A DNA stretch of 64,000 nt. Source: Lepiota brunneoincarnata (lineage: Eukaryota; Basidiomycota; Agaricomycetes; Agaricales; Agaricaceae). The stretch covers positions 1,488,001-1,552,000 of the forward strand of contig JAEBUN010000006.1 of assembly GCA_023014365.1 (NCBI GenBank), read 5' to 3'. The translations under genes were made by a program, and so were the position numbers. Positions 24,561 to 36,988 of the stretch are shown here, piece after piece (position 1 is the stretch's first letter; the number at the start of each line of letters is the position of its first letter). Below the pieces are notes generated by a model. It had not been told where the DNA came from, ran no database searches, and saw only the letters and a list, made by a program, of their open reading frames with translations.

Positions 24561-26231
24561 ATGGATTCGTGGTAGGGATAATTGGATCAAATTTTGTCGC
24601 GGGGAACATATACGAAAGGACCGAGCTCAATATCACCAATCATGGTGGCATTGCACTCAACACTTCGATTTTTAGCGCTCATTAGGCGCTCCATATAATT
24701 CAATCCTGAGCTTGACAGCTGAAACTCGATGGAGTTCTGGTCATCACAGGGTTCCTAAATTGGGGACCTCTCGAGATCCGTTCATGGACAATGAGAATGA
24801 GGATGAGTTGAAAGAGGCCACAACATATGCAAGGGTAAGTTCCAGAGCTCTGATGCTATTCATTGCACCTAAATGCTGCCAATGGCCCTGATAACACTCC
24901 AGTCTTACCGGTTTATCTTGTGGAGAGCGGGGCTATGAGTGAATAGACGCTGCATAGGCTGTGGAGAACGGAATCATCGGATCAGTGATGTGATCGGATC
25001 AAACAAGAGTTTTCCTCACTAGGGCAAGGTCGACCGGAGTCAACCCATCGACCATCCATTTGGGTTCTCTGTGGGCTTAATCAACCCTTGCCTCTTTGAC
25101 AGAACCATAGATATGTCACCACTCACTGAATTCCGAGTGATGGCAGATGTTCTTTTGACAGATCTTGCATTGCCGAGTGTGCTCCCTTGCCGGTCTCCGA
25201 GGGTCTTGTTTAATTCCACACTGTGAGGTATTATTCAAAAGCCATAGAGAAGAGTTACTAAAGCATCGCTGTCCCAGAGAGAGCGCTAAAATAGTTGTAA
25301 GCCCGGCCTTGGGGATTCCCCGAGCGGCCGGAGAAATCCAGGAAATTAAACGGCGTTGATTCTCTCATCGAGTCATCACCTTTCGGCTAACATTCCCTTT
25401 CGTCATATTCTTGCGGGAAGTAAGGAATAGAAAGGTCCCTCAGACCAATGGCCATGGCCCCCACTGCGACTCTGACTGAGATTGTGTTGAGTGCTCAGGA
25501 TGGTCACGCAACCAGCAAAACGTGCAAAATGATCCCGGTAAAAAGGGCTCTTCATGGTCTTGGTGGATGTGGATGTCATTGCATATTGTCATCCGCCAGC
25601 TTGACACCACAGTTTAACAACACTTTCAATACTGTCGTCAATTTATATCCTAGGTGCCCTCATCGGATACGTAGTGCTTTGCGCCCAAATATCCTGAGGT
25701 TCTATCAGATTTCTCTGGACCATTTGTGGAAAGGACAAGAATACAAAGAGGCACTACTGTCACGTAGCTCCAATTACGAAAATCGTCATACCGAACCATG
25801 AAAATTGCTGGGTGGATTACAGAAACATGGCCATTCAAGCTGCGCAGCCAGCCGTTTGTGTGGGAGGGAGTTTCACTTGATGGCCCGATGATACTGCATG
25901 TTATAGTTCCTGAGTCACACATCTGCAAAACTGCGATCTGATGATTGCCATATCGATCGATGGATCTTCGCTGACAGGAAAAGAGCGGTATTTGTACAAC
26001 TGTATGTCGTCCAAATGCGCCAAACCTATCGCCTTATGTGGTGTATCTTTCCATATTTGGTAGCGAAATTAACACATCTTCACGATTTCTCACTGTAATT
26101 TATTGCAGCCGACACGCATTGCATTTGTGTTCAAGATCTATAAAACAGGGGTACAGTATACTACAAGTGACGTTACTGGAGTACGAGATCGTGAGGAGCA
26201 GCCCCGGCCAGCGGAACCAACAGACCATTTC
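24545..26231. repeat. 7-TM locus spacer repeat, copy 2
   Basis: Second copy of the spacer at 21326-22719, with about 80-90% identity by eye in aligned blocks and several larger indels. No gene is recognised inside it. Confidence 0.75.
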
Positions 26232-27282
26232 TCATACATTTTCTAGTGGCAGTTTCTCACCCTCTTGCTGCATCCCGCCGACTGTCTTTCCCTCTGCAAC
26301 CTGATAAATGATCAGAAAGGCAGCTATCGTCTGTATCAGGGGGAAAGAATAATATCGTTTCAATATCACCAGACAGTCAACACCTAGGTAACAATGTCCC
26401 TTACCTGACATGGAATCGTGATCTGGAAAGCAAGAGTTCCAAAGGGTCGTCCAAGCAAGATCCCCACAACTGTCATAACGTTGAACGGAATGCTCTCAAC
26501 AGCGGACTCGACAAGTATGGTGATAACACGAAGATGGGGCCGGGGCTTTGTGGCTTCAGGTAGTGCCAGCTTCACCATCCGTCTATGCTTGAGTAGGCGT
26601 ACGGTGACGTACAAAGCCACGAACAGGTTCAAGACAACAATCGATATTAGGGTGACAATGAACACAGTGAAGCTGACCAGAACAAATCCGATGATTCCTG
26701 AGGCTAAAGTATGATACTTATAAGGTCCGAGTTTAGGGCGTTAAAAAATAAGGTACTAACTTGCTGTTGTAACCAGAAGCAATGCTGGAATGATCCATGA
26801 AAGGTGTTGGAATATTGAACTGTCATCCGACCTCAAAGCTTGGTTAATCTTATAACATCTCCACGCCTGTTTCGATTGCAAGGCCACTGTGCGTGATTAT
26901 TTGGGGTCATAGTAGGCAAGACAGCGACGCACGAGGAGTCCATCGCTCATCAACGAGATCAAAACAGCGATTACGTTGAAACGGGTGGTGTACACGTTGG
27001 TTGTGGGGTTGAGGTCTGGTCCCATAGCAAAGATGGCTATGGCAGTGAGGTGAACGTTGTTGATTTCTACAGCGGTGTTCAACACCAGCAGAGTGAGTAT
27101 GTAAAGTCGGAAGAATCTCTGTAGTTCGGCACTGATTTTATATGTGGGCCCGGTGTGAGGAAGAGACAGGCAATCCCGAGTGTGACCACGACGCCGTAAC
27201 CGATGGCAGCCAGTGCCATTCCGATGAACCACCATATTTCAGACTCTAGAGCCATGGGGTTTTCAGAAAATCGGGAAGCCAT
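26232..27282 (-). pseudogene. 7-TM gene, copy 3 with a 1-nt frameshift
   Basis: The exon structure matches copy 1: 26933-27282, 26761-26866, 26405-26703, 26232-26330. Exons 2 and 3 have identical lengths (106 and 299 nt). Exon 4 has a clean 6-nt in-frame deletion. Exon 1 is 350 nt instead of 351 because one A is missing near 27126 (GAAACT to GAACT), which shifts the frame after SVP. Apart from that base the protein would be complete. Either a very recent pseudogene or a single-base sequence error. Confidence 0.82.
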
Positions 27283-28167
27283 GGTGTCGGGGTGGGGATA
27301 GTTGGATTCGGATTGCGCTGGAAAATATATACGAACAGATCAAGTCTCATATCACCAATGATGATAGCTCAGCGCTCCAATACTTCGATTTTCCGTGCGC
27401 GCTGGCCCTTCCAAGCAATTTAATTCTGTGAGCTTGACGGCTGACACTTGATGAAGTTTTGGGTCATCACAGGCTTCTTAGATCATGATCCGGGATCGCT
27501 CGGCCCCGTTCGTAAAAGACGAGGACGAGTATGCATCAAAAGAGGACGCGGTATGTGGGAGGGGAAGCTCTGGAGTTCTGACGCCGTTCATCGCGCCCGA
27601 ACGCTATTGAGAACCCCGGTAACACCATGGGGAGGGGGGTTATAAGTGCTTATCTACCTACAGCGGGTTGGCGAGGGGGGGAGATCTTGGAGTCAGTGAT
27701 CATCTTTCAGGTGACTGGAATAAAAAGCCTTCGGAAGATGGCCACATGGACAAGAATTGTCTTACCAGGGTCAATATCTATCGAAATTGGGTCATCGATC
27801 GCGCCCTTGGATTTCCCGCGAGTTTCACCAGGTAGCTTGCTTCTTCGACAGATCCCTAAGATACACCAGTTATCTACGATGCTAACTGTCATTAACACTG
27901 CCCTAATCCCTTGTATGGAAGCAACGAGATGACTTCTTGCTATGACATTCGGGGCAAACAAATCCTCACGAACGCATGGATGTTTGATGGAATACCGTAT
28001 GTGAGGCGATTCTGAGGTCGGCTTCCTTTGATGATGTCCCTCTCATGGGCGACGCCCGTTTGCGAAAGCGCCACACTATTGAAAGAGTCTCTCGCAAACT
28101 CATGGAAAGATGGGGATGCCACTGGGAAAATCCAATTTCATCGCGATAAATACATGTATTCTGCAGT

Positions 28168-28827
28168 TCAAAGCTCCTCACGTCCGGCCGAGGGCGTCAA
28201 GCTAACGAGTTCGACGTCAAATACGAGGGCCGCATCGGGTGGAATAACATTGCCGGCACCACGAGAACCTGAAATTCCGGGATACGTCCTCGTGAGTAGC
28301 CGGGACAAGCAAAAAAAAAAGTCCTACGCACCATAGGCCATGTCTGATGGAATGGTCAGCGTGCGCTTCTCTCCAACACACATACCCTGAAGGCCCTTGT
28401 CCCAGCCTTTGATTACTTGGCCAATACCAACTTGGGGGCGATAGTTAGTAACTATATGTAAGAATTTATGGGGGGGGACGTACGAGTTAGACCAAGTGGT
28501 GAGTCGCGGTCGTGGCTATGTGACCACGTCAACTCAACATTCAGGCCCAAGCCATTCTTGCCAAGTAGCCTTACCTGGAATCGAATTTTTTCCCGTTGGA
28601 GAACAGTGTGCCAGTCTGCACCAAGTGTACATCAGACTATGCGTTATTCCTGCAAAACGAGGAATACCCACGTAGTGCACCTCGATTGAGTCTCCAGTCT
28701 TTGCCTTTGTCGTACAACTTTCGGGCTGGAAAGTTGTATCAATTTGCAATTCCTTGGGAGGTTCTTTTGCGAGAACGGGGAGGATTGCAGCAAGAAGAAG
28801 ACAAGAGAACCAGCTGAGCAATTGCAT
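28168..28827 (-). CDS. FKBP2: ER-type FKBP peptidyl-prolyl cis-trans isomerase
   Basis: Five exons in perfect phase (28672-28827, 28575-28615, 28484-28515, 28332-28430, 28168-28268) give 142 aa. The first 20 residues form a signal peptide ([18 protein letters not shown]). The FKBP fold follows: [82 protein letters not shown]. The C-terminus REEL resembles an ER-retrieval tetrapeptide. The family catalyses proline isomerisation in the secretory pathway and binds FK506. The aromatic pocket residues expected from the family (Tyr, Phe, Asp, Val-Ile, Trp) are present. The exon-3 loop is slightly unusual (SSHDRDSPL instead of SSLDRG.P). Confidence 0.93.
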
Positions 28828-30092
28828 GGTGGTGGTGCAAAGAGTATGAGAAGGGATGGAGGTGTATACGTGGATTTACAGACCCCTTGATCACTACCAC
28901 AAAAATGGCAAGCCCTAACTCCGGACGGCACGGCACCGGCTTGGAGTCGGAGTCGGAATATGCCGTGATCTGAAGAGCAAGATGGCAAGGAGCTATACAG
29001 TCCCATCACTAACCTTATTCTGTTCCCGTTCACAATACGCCCAGGAATCCCTCAATCTAGCCTCGATAACGACGATGGTGAGACCGTCTTCTTCTCCAGA
29101 AAGATGCTTGTTAAGCCCACGGCCGTGTAGCCTTCCCAAAAGACCTTCCGCATCAAGCAGAAACTCGCAAAGGCCGGACGCCAAAACCGGTATGTCTGGG
29201 GGGGATTCGTAGCAACCAAGAACTATGGTACTGATAAAATATTGCTAGACCCATCCCCTCCTGGTTCCGCCTCAAAAGTGATACCAAAATCCAAGTTGGT
29301 TTACCTAACATCTCGTCGGAGATTTCTAGGCATAGTTGCTGATCAATTGTAACAGTACAACACCAAACGCCGCCACTGGCGAAGGACAAAGTTGAACATC
29401 TAAAGTTTTACTATCACGATTTGACTGAGGGGGACAGGGGGAGGATCGGCGGACGGCGGGTTAGAGGGATGCCAGTGACAGTGCATGTATCATCCGCTTT
29501 TTTATCGTTTCTTTCGCATGCAATTATAAAAGACAACCACCATACATTCATGCAACCACACTCTGCTTGACCCGTCGGAACGTAGCCGCGTCAACCATTT
29601 TTACGGAGAGCTTGATCTGCCCAAGTAGATATTCTGTGCTCTCCTTAATTACACGCTACTTGTTGGAGGAATTGAGTGATAGGGTCTCACGTGCCTGAAC
29701 ACGACCTCTGTCCAGCCTCGACTTGCCACGATGCTCACCCACACCGTTCAGCGTCTCTTTCTCCTCCCCGCTGTCCATTCACTGGACCTTGTCATTGCTT
29801 CCTGTGTAACGCAAGGTATTGTATATTGAATGCTGGAGCACAAAATCGTCCACGTCAGCTTACTAGGACCATCCTTCCAGGTTAGCTTGTCCTACCCTTC
29901 CGTGGTCCATCCGGTTCTAGGACTCCTTCCTGCACACAAATTGTTGTCCGACCGCCTTCGTCCTCTTATTGAGACGTTTGTTTGGGACATCACCATCACA
30001 CCCTTCGGTTTTCGGTCACGTCAGTTCACGGACACTTTGCCAGACCCCCAAATTCTAGGGCTAGGACGCATATAGAGAGAGAAACAGCAGCC
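28828..30092. other. intergenic region between FKBP and GET1, one possible unknown gene
   Basis: On the minus strand the frame 28993-29184 (LLDAEGLLGRLHGRGLNKHL...) joins the frame 29153-29389 through plausible splice sites and ends at a donor-like GTTAGTG, so a small uncharacterised gene is possible. I do not recognise the family. A TATA-like ATTATAAAAGAC is present at 29523 on the plus strand. Confidence 0.3.
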
Positions 30093-30894
30093 ATGTCGCT
30101 GATTCTCACTTCTTTTCTAATCATCTTTGTTGCACAAGTAGTATCGTGGGTTGGAGAGAGTGTATTGAGCGGATTCGTCAGTCCATCCCCCCATTCCGCC
30201 TCTTAGCTTACTCACACCTCTAGCAGGCATATTCACTGTATCTATGGGCAACAAAAGGTTCGCTCGTGCAACGACAGAAGGACCTCAAAAAGGATATCCT
30301 GAAAAACAAGCAAGAACTCCTACAAACCAGTGCCCAGGACCAATTTGCCAAGTGGGCCAAACTACGGAGAAGTGTAGACAAAGGACTTGCTGAACTCGAG
30401 AAAACAAGTCAGTAGTCTCTTCGCCCCCGCTTTTGTTAAGCCTTCCGCCCTAACAACTCAATGATCATCACAGACTCCGACCTCGCCTCTGGAAAAACGA
30501 CGTTCACGCTCGTTTTTCGCGCCGTTCTATGGCTCATTGTCAACCTTCCTCAGTTCTATATCGCATGGTCATTCAGGTCTAAACCGGTGTTCTGGTTGCC
30601 ACGGGGATGGTTTGGCCCGGTATCGTGGTGGTTGTCCTTCCCGTTCGCACCAAAAGGCTCTGTTAGTATTATGACGTGGACATGGGCGTGTAGGCATGTT
30701 CTCAAAACTGTTGGGAAAGCTGTGGCGCAGGTTATTCGTGAGTGCAAGACAGACAGCCCTTTGTGGTGCCCGGTGCAGACGCTGACTGCCCAATAGTGCC
30801 TTTGATTATTTCAGCTCCAGCCGCTGAAGAAAAAGCGGATGAAAAGCAGCAAGAAAAAGTCGAGACCGAGCCCGTTGTCGCCGAGTTAGATTGA
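30093..30894 (+). CDS. GET1: GET1, receptor subunit for tail-anchored protein insertion
   Basis: Four exons in phase (30093-30176, 30227-30407, 30474-30737, 30797-30894) give 208 aa. The family (Get1/WRB) is an ER membrane protein that, with Get2, docks the Get3 ATPase and releases tail-anchored proteins into the membrane. Visible here: TM1 [18 protein letters not shown]; a cytosolic charged coiled coil of about 55 residues ([39 protein letters not shown]); TM2 [19 protein letters not shown]; and a C-terminal TM region after [19 protein letters not shown]. The tail is Lys/Glu-rich. No disruption is found. It converges with the Ohr gene downstream, 200 bp apart. Confidence 0.93.
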
Positions 30895-31093
30895 TCAACA
30901 TTACGTCACACTCGACTTGGGAACTGACAATAATACTCCCTACCTATAAATTGTTAAGCACTGGGTAATGCATATATCTCGTATATTATCGCATTGTGGC
31001 TTGTATTATCATCTCTTCCGCACAGCCTTTACGGCGACAGTAATTCGATGGAGGGGCATTGGGCATAAGACAGAACTTCTCTCTTTCTTCAAC

Positions 31094-31747
31094 CTACGCC
31101 GTCGAAATATTTACAACGGCACCGTGCTTCAGCGCACGACTATATGGGCAAATCTACAGGAAAGAGTCAGCTCTGTTACTGGCACGCAGCGCGCCAAAGT
31201 GACCAATCGCACCTCATGAGCACCCTTGAGCACTTCCTCATCAATGCCCTCAACCTTGATATCTACTGCCAACCCAAACCCGGGAAATTCATTGGGTTCG
31301 CCAAGGGAGACTGTCGTATGGACCTTGGCCGCCTTGGCTTGATCTGGTTTCTTCTGGCTTTGTGCGACACGTTGGACCGCTAGAAGGAGACAGGCTTTGA
31401 GAAAAGTTGATTAGTTGTCAATGATATGATAAGAGATTGAAAGACGCACAGGCATAACCCATGGCAAACAGTTGCTCGGGGTTCTGCCCATCCCCAACTC
31501 CAGGTAACGAGAGGTTGAGTTTGAACCCGTTGGACTCGACAGGGCCGCTCCGTCCTTCACCAGTAGCCGTTGCAGTGACTTGGTACTAATTCATAAAGGA
31601 GTGTTGAGAGGAGGTGCTATGTATGGGGCATATGCCTACTTTGACGTCTTTGAGAGTGAGGAGGGTTCTCCGAGTCGTGTGGCTCGCGTTCAAGCGCGCG
31701 AGTTGGATCGCTGGACGACGAAGGGAACGAGCGGTAGCGGTCAGCAT
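31094..31747 (-). CDS. mitochondrial Ohr/OsmC-family organic hydroperoxide resistance protein
   Basis: Four exons: 31640-31747, 31451-31585, 31213-31394, 31094-31153, coding about 161 aa. The family reduces organic peroxides with a two-cysteine centre. Both are present: GYASCLL (peroxidatic Cys, about residue 83) and ICPYSRA (resolving Cys). Family blocks GEGRSGPVESNGFKLNLSLPG and GQNPEQLF are clear. The first ~30 residues (LTATARSLRRPAIQLARLN) are Arg-rich without acids, as in a mitochondrial presequence. By my hand count exon 2 is 135 nt where 136 are needed for phase, so either a 1-nt deletion near 31500 or a counting error. It ends convergent to GET1. Confidence 0.88.
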
Positions 31748-32691
31748 TGTGGAGATTGTCAGAGTGAGGGTGGTGATGGCGCGGGGGGTGGTGGGAAGGT
31801 GAAGAAGGGCGGTAGCGAAGCGAACAGAACCGCTTACTTATAACATCCGGAACGTAGAAGGTAGCGAGGCTTCTTCCCATTCAGGGACGGGCTAGATTCT
31901 TTCTTCTGTCTTGCTTATCTCCCATCGCTTGGACAGGGAGGTTCAAGGTCAGGTATGAGCACACAGAGATGAGATGCGTGCTGGGGGCTTTCGACGCTCA
32001 AACTAGCACTCCTTCAGAGTTCTGCTACCCCTAAGGATGCTTTGCGGTGAGAATAGTTGCCCTTTTTCTTTCCAGAGGGACATCAACTTTGTAGGTGGAA
32101 CCTGATTATACACAGATAATGAGATGATACCGACAATGTTGGCAAGTTCAATGGGAAGTGCCATTGCGAACGCTTGGCGGGCGGTTATACTGGGTAGTAA
32201 TCTGGCTCTTCGTTGGTATCATGCCGGTTTTCCTTGCTCTACGAACACCAGTATTTATACCTCTCCATCCAGAGTTTGGTACAGGAAGGAATTTCATTAA
32301 TGAGGCAGTCCCGGGACGGTTTCCTAGGTTTCTGATTCATCCCCTCGTGAGTATCTTGTTTTCGCGAGGATAAGCTCACGGAGAGTACCATAGCCAGCCA
32401 CAACGTTCCTATCGAATGATAATAGTCTGCACGATCTATGACTTACCCCCAAATATACTCGGAATTGATTTCGACGCTCCAACCATCCACGACTCGTTCC
32501 GTGCTCATCGTATGTGGTGGTGGTTCCATCTAAGTAACGGCATGATCACGAATCGCTCGCAGCGTGAACTATATACCGATCATACGCACCAAGCGATAAG
32601 CCTCAGCGACGCTGACGCTTTCATTTCCGAACCTCCGTGAGTATTTATATATAGGCGGCTTTCACTGAATACAGATCATTGTCCAATCACA
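31748..32691. other. no gene recognised
   Basis: Intergenic stretch between the Ohr gene and the P450 cluster. Short plus frames (32158-32373, 32416-32640) lack family signatures and conserved splice context. Confidence 0.4.
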
Positions 32692-34255
32692 ATGGTTCCC
32701 CAAGATGTGTTGCGCTTCTTGCTCTGCATCACAATTTATTTCATTTATTGCTATCGCCGTAGGACACGGCTCCCATACCCTCCAGGACTGCTGCGGTTTC
32801 CCTCTTGGAACATGCTCTCTCTATCCCATTGGAAAACAATCATGCCCATTATAAGGAATTAGGAGAAAGGCTCGGCAGGAGGAAAGCGCAAATTGAAAAC
32901 CGGACAAGTAACTGACATCTTTGGAATAGGTTCGAAAATCATGTACTTTGGGACTCTTAGCCGGCCGGCCTTAGTTTTCAGTGACGCCCAAGACGCGAGG
33001 GGAGCTGCTCGAGAAGCGCTCTGCCTTATACCCCAGTACGGTAAGTATGCAGTTTAACTTAACGGAGAAGCTGAATGTAACGTACCAGACTGCGCACGAT
33101 AAAGATCTCAGATGTTTATGTTGCTTATCTTAAATCTTATTGGGTTATTGGTCGACACACCAATTTCTTATTCGGCGTAATGCGTATAGTGAGGAATGGA
33201 GAAACTGTCGTCGGCTCTTCCAGCGGGACTGAAGTTTGTCCGGAAGGTATTGTTACCGAATCTCTGCAGAACTCCTCGCAGCGTCTACGAACATATGCAA
33301 AGATGAATATTGGACTCATGGCGGTGAGCGCGACATCAATATGGCCCAAATTGATTTTTGAATGGCACCATGTGCATCAAAAACGACCGTTGCTGCCTGC
33401 ATGACCCTCTCACTAGTGACGCTCAAACATCCTTGACATCCAACGGTCCGCTCAGCAGAATATTGACTCTGTTGTTGGATGTGATCGATTACCGAGAGTT
33501 TCTCTGACAAATTTCATTTGTCATATCGTGCTACATATCCCTAAGAAAGTTCTGCGGCGAGAACGGTTACTGTTTTGTTTATCCAGTAGCCTAATAGGGT
33601 GCAGCCCAATCGCGGCACTTGGTACGAGACCTCTGAATTCGTGTAACATATGACAGGTGGCCCACATTCCATAAGCGATGGAGTCGTGTACCAAAAGCAC
33701 CATATTCTGGAGGGAAGTGTCGTCATGGAAAAACTAGTAATCTGGGTTTTCATATTCATGGTAGGCTTTCCGAACCACAAGAAATTCAATCCAGAAGGAC
33801 TCTTCAAGGACGGTTACACCCCCTGATGTTCCTGATCCAGACACGTTTGCGACCTTTGAGTTTGGAGGAAGGTGTGATTGACAGTGTTCTCTGTGATAAA
33901 CAATACTCCTTAGGTCTTCTTTTCCCAAGGTATACCCAGGATGCCACAACGGATTGTCAACCATGTACATCGTTACTTGCACCCATTCTTGCGGTATTTG
34001 ATTTCACACCTGGGCTTGATAAAGAAGGGAATCCTATTTGATGCAGCAGCCGAATGGTCGACTGCTTATATCATCCCGTGAGTGCCTAATTTCTGGAGCA
34101 CCACCAGCGTGATTTGATGGGGAGACACCAGTACGCACACGACGGTTCTTATTCCTCGCAGGGGAAATGATGCTGAGAATACGTTGAAGGAGTAGATGGA
34201 ATGTATCAGGGTTCGGTTACCGCTTTTTTTGTGCGACCTTTGAGCACTCTCTAGA
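32692..34255 (+). pseudogene. cytochrome P450, copy 1, degenerate
   Basis: It starts with a recognisable membrane anchor and hinge (FIYCYRRRTRLPYPPGL) and keeps pieces of most exons of its neighbours. The heme region reads FEFGGR instead of FGFGRR, and the cysteine ligand position is lost (RIPRMP-like where RICPGSH is expected). The I-helix and PERF exons are partly deleted. A dead member of the array. Confidence 0.85.
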
Positions 34256-34508
34256 TTCACACATCGACATCCGAATTAAATTGTTAGCCGAAGTTAGCCG
34301 ACGAGATTAACATGGGCTTATGTAATGGTATTGTTTTATTCCGCTTGCACTATGTATCTAATAATGTGACCGTCTGGAGAAGATAGGAACTCTGTGCTTA
34401 ATCAAGCTACCTCACACGGGAACGAGCTACTCCAAGACCCACATTGAACACGCTGATGTATACCATGCCATGATCGTGAGGGTTCCGAGTCGGAGATTTG
34501 CGAGCGTT

Positions 34509-34517
34509 CATAAAAAG
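34509..34517 (+). promoter_or_regulatory. TATA-like box of P450 copy 2
   Basis: CATAAAAAG, 37 bp before the ATG. The surrounding TTTGCGAGC(N)TTCATAAAA block is shared with P450 copies 3 and 4, so core promoters were duplicated with the genes. Confidence 0.55.
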
Positions 34518-34553
34518 CGCTTCCATTGAACCCAAGCCATTGCCCCAATCACG

Positions 34554-36724
34554 ATGGCTATTCTCTCCTCTCTAGATACATTCTTCCTCGTCCTCTGCAT
34601 CGCGGTTCACCTCATTTATCGCCGCCGCCGTAGGACACTGCTCCCGTACCCTCCAGGCCCACCGCGGTTGCCTGTCCTTGGAAATGCCCTTTCTGCCCCA
34701 TTGACCAATAATCATGTATTCTACAAACAATTGGGAGAAAAGCTTGGTGGGCAGAAAGCCAAGATAAGGCCTGACTGGTAACTGATATGTTTGAAATAGG
34801 ATCGAAAATCATCTATCTCGAGACTCTCGGCCGACCGATGGTGATTCTCAACGATGCGCGATATGCAAGGGATCTTCTTGAGAAGCGCTCGGCCTTGTAC
34901 TCCAGTCGGTAAGTATGCGCTGTAAATCAAGGAAAGACTGAATATACAGATATAATGCGCCAGACCACCCTCGACAATGATCTCAGATGTGTACGTTCCT
35001 GACCCCAAATTTTATTTGAATATCGATTTTATACATTTTCACCAGTGCACAAATCAACTTCTTTTTCGGCATGCTGCCCTATGGTGATGAGTGGAGAAAT
35101 CACCGCCGGTTATTCCAACAGTATTTCTCTCCAAAATCACTGGCCAGGGACCAGGAGAAAGAATTGGAATTTATCAGAAAGGCGTTATTACCGAGTCTCT
35201 ACCGTTTCCCTCATGACGTCCACGAGCATTTACAAAAGTGGGGCTATGACTTCCCAATGTATGTATCAGCCAATCGTCTCACATATTTTCAGCTGCGTGG
35301 GCGGCCTTGCTGCGGCTATGACCTACGGGATTCAAGTTCGGCGAAGCGATGATCCTATGGTACAACTTGCGGAGGAAGCCTTCGTGTATAGAAAGAGTGT
35401 CTCTACTCCTGGAAAATACCTCGTTGATTTCATACCTATGCTTAAGCATGTCCCGGAGTGGATGCCAGGGACAAACTTCCAAAGGTTTGCACGTAAGTGC
35501 AGAACAGTCGTGACCCAGGCGCGAGACCAGGGCTACCAAGCAACCCTCAAAGTTATGGTAAGTGCCTATTTCTTGTAGTGCGCACACTTTTGCTGAATTC
35601 TTGAATAGGAGGACGGGACCGCACGAGATTCGTTTGTTTCGACTCTGCTAGAACGTTACAGTGGTAGATCAGATTCCGGATACCAAGCCCAACACATTGC
35701 ACAGACAGCAGCACAGCTTCATGGCGGTGAGGGCATTTATTCGATATGACCTAAATGTATATCTGATTGATGTCAGCTGCAACTGGGACAACCGTTTCCG
35801 CCGCTATGACCTTCCTATTGGCGATGCTCAAGTACCCTGACATTCAACTTGCCGCTCAGCAGGAAGTTGACTCCGTTGTGGGACATGATCGATTACCGGA
35901 CTTCTCCGACAAAGCACACTTGCCATACCTTTCTGCTATCCTTAAGGAAGTTTTACGGTGAGTGTCGATGGCTACTCTATTTCTTTACCGGTGGTTTAAT
36001 AGAGTTTAGGTGGAATCCCTATCGCACCGCTTGGTCAGTCTTCGCGTGCAACGACGCCCACTAATTTGATGTGACATATGTATGTACAGGCGTACCACAT
36101 TTCACAAGCGAGGAAGACGTGTACAAAGGGTATTATATTCCGAAGGGAAGTGTTGTCATCGCCAATGCGTAGTAAGTAGTCATGGTTATCATAACGTTGT
36201 TGGCCCCCCCCCTTAACTTGTTAACACAGTGCTATGCTTCATGACCGAGAGATCTTTCCCAATCCTGAGGAATTCAAACCAGAAAGGTTCTTCAAGAAGG
36301 GCGGTACGTCCCCTGACGTTCCTGATCCGGAGGTATATGCGACTTTTGGGTTCGGAAGAAGGTAAACGATTGACGCCGTGCTCTCACGTGATGAACAATG
36401 TTTCATAACGCATTTCTGATTTTCTCAGGATATGCCCTGGATCTCACATCGCGTTGTCGACCCTGTACATTGTGGCCGCATCCATCCTTGCCTTGTTTGA
36501 TGTCTGTCCGGAACTCGATGCTGAGGGAAATTCCATTCGTGTAGTGGCTGAACGTTCGGCCGGTTCTATTATTCCGTGAGTGTCTAGTTTCTTGGTTGCG
36601 GCGGAGACAATCTTATAATGAGAACGCTAGTGAGACACGACCGTTCCAGTGTAAGCTTGTTCCTCGCAAAGGAAAGGATGTTGAGAATCTGTTGAAGGAA
36701 TATATGGATTTTGAAATGGTTTGA
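34554..36724 (+). CDS. cytochrome P450 monooxygenase, copy 2 (one apparent frameshift)
   Basis: A 12- to 13-exon gene with introns of about 45-75 nt. Order of motifs: N-terminal anchor FFLVLCIAVHLIYRRRRR, hinge PYPPGPPRLPVLGNA, WRNHRRLFQQYFSP (C-helix), I-helix GAATGTTVSAAMTF, EXXR as LKEVLR, FKPERF, and the heme loop FGFGRR-ICPGSHIA with the thiolate Cys. The C-terminus ends EYMDFEMV. The family performs NADPH-dependent oxygenation at the ER membrane; the substrate cannot be inferred. An extra C near 36018 turns WNPIAPLG into WNPYRTAW and would truncate the protein before the heme loop. Otherwise all splice phases agree with the paralogues, so this is either the best functional candidate or a very young pseudogene. 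Confidence 0.82.
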
Positions 36725-36950
36725 AGGTCTAGCCCGCGTAACAGTTCATACATAGACATTTTGTTTGAGGAGATGTGCTTGGCCAATAACATCCAGTCAG
36801 CAGGATGAGATGTTGGTCAAGTGACAGCTTCGAGATGCGAATCATTACATACACGGCTACGCCACGCAGAAGAAGAGCCAAGTGCATCACCTCCTCCACT
36901 CAACTCATGCCGCTCACGATCCGTAAAGAATCACGGGAGTTTGCGAGCAC

Positions 36951-36960
36951 TGATAAAAAC
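36951..36960 (+). promoter_or_regulatory. TATA-like box of P450 copy 3
   Basis: TGATAAAAAC preceded by TCACGGGAGTTTGCGAGCAC, nearly the same as upstream of copy 4 (39591-39623). Confidence 0.55.
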
Positions 36961-36988
36961 AGCGTTCCAATGAACACAGACAATCACG

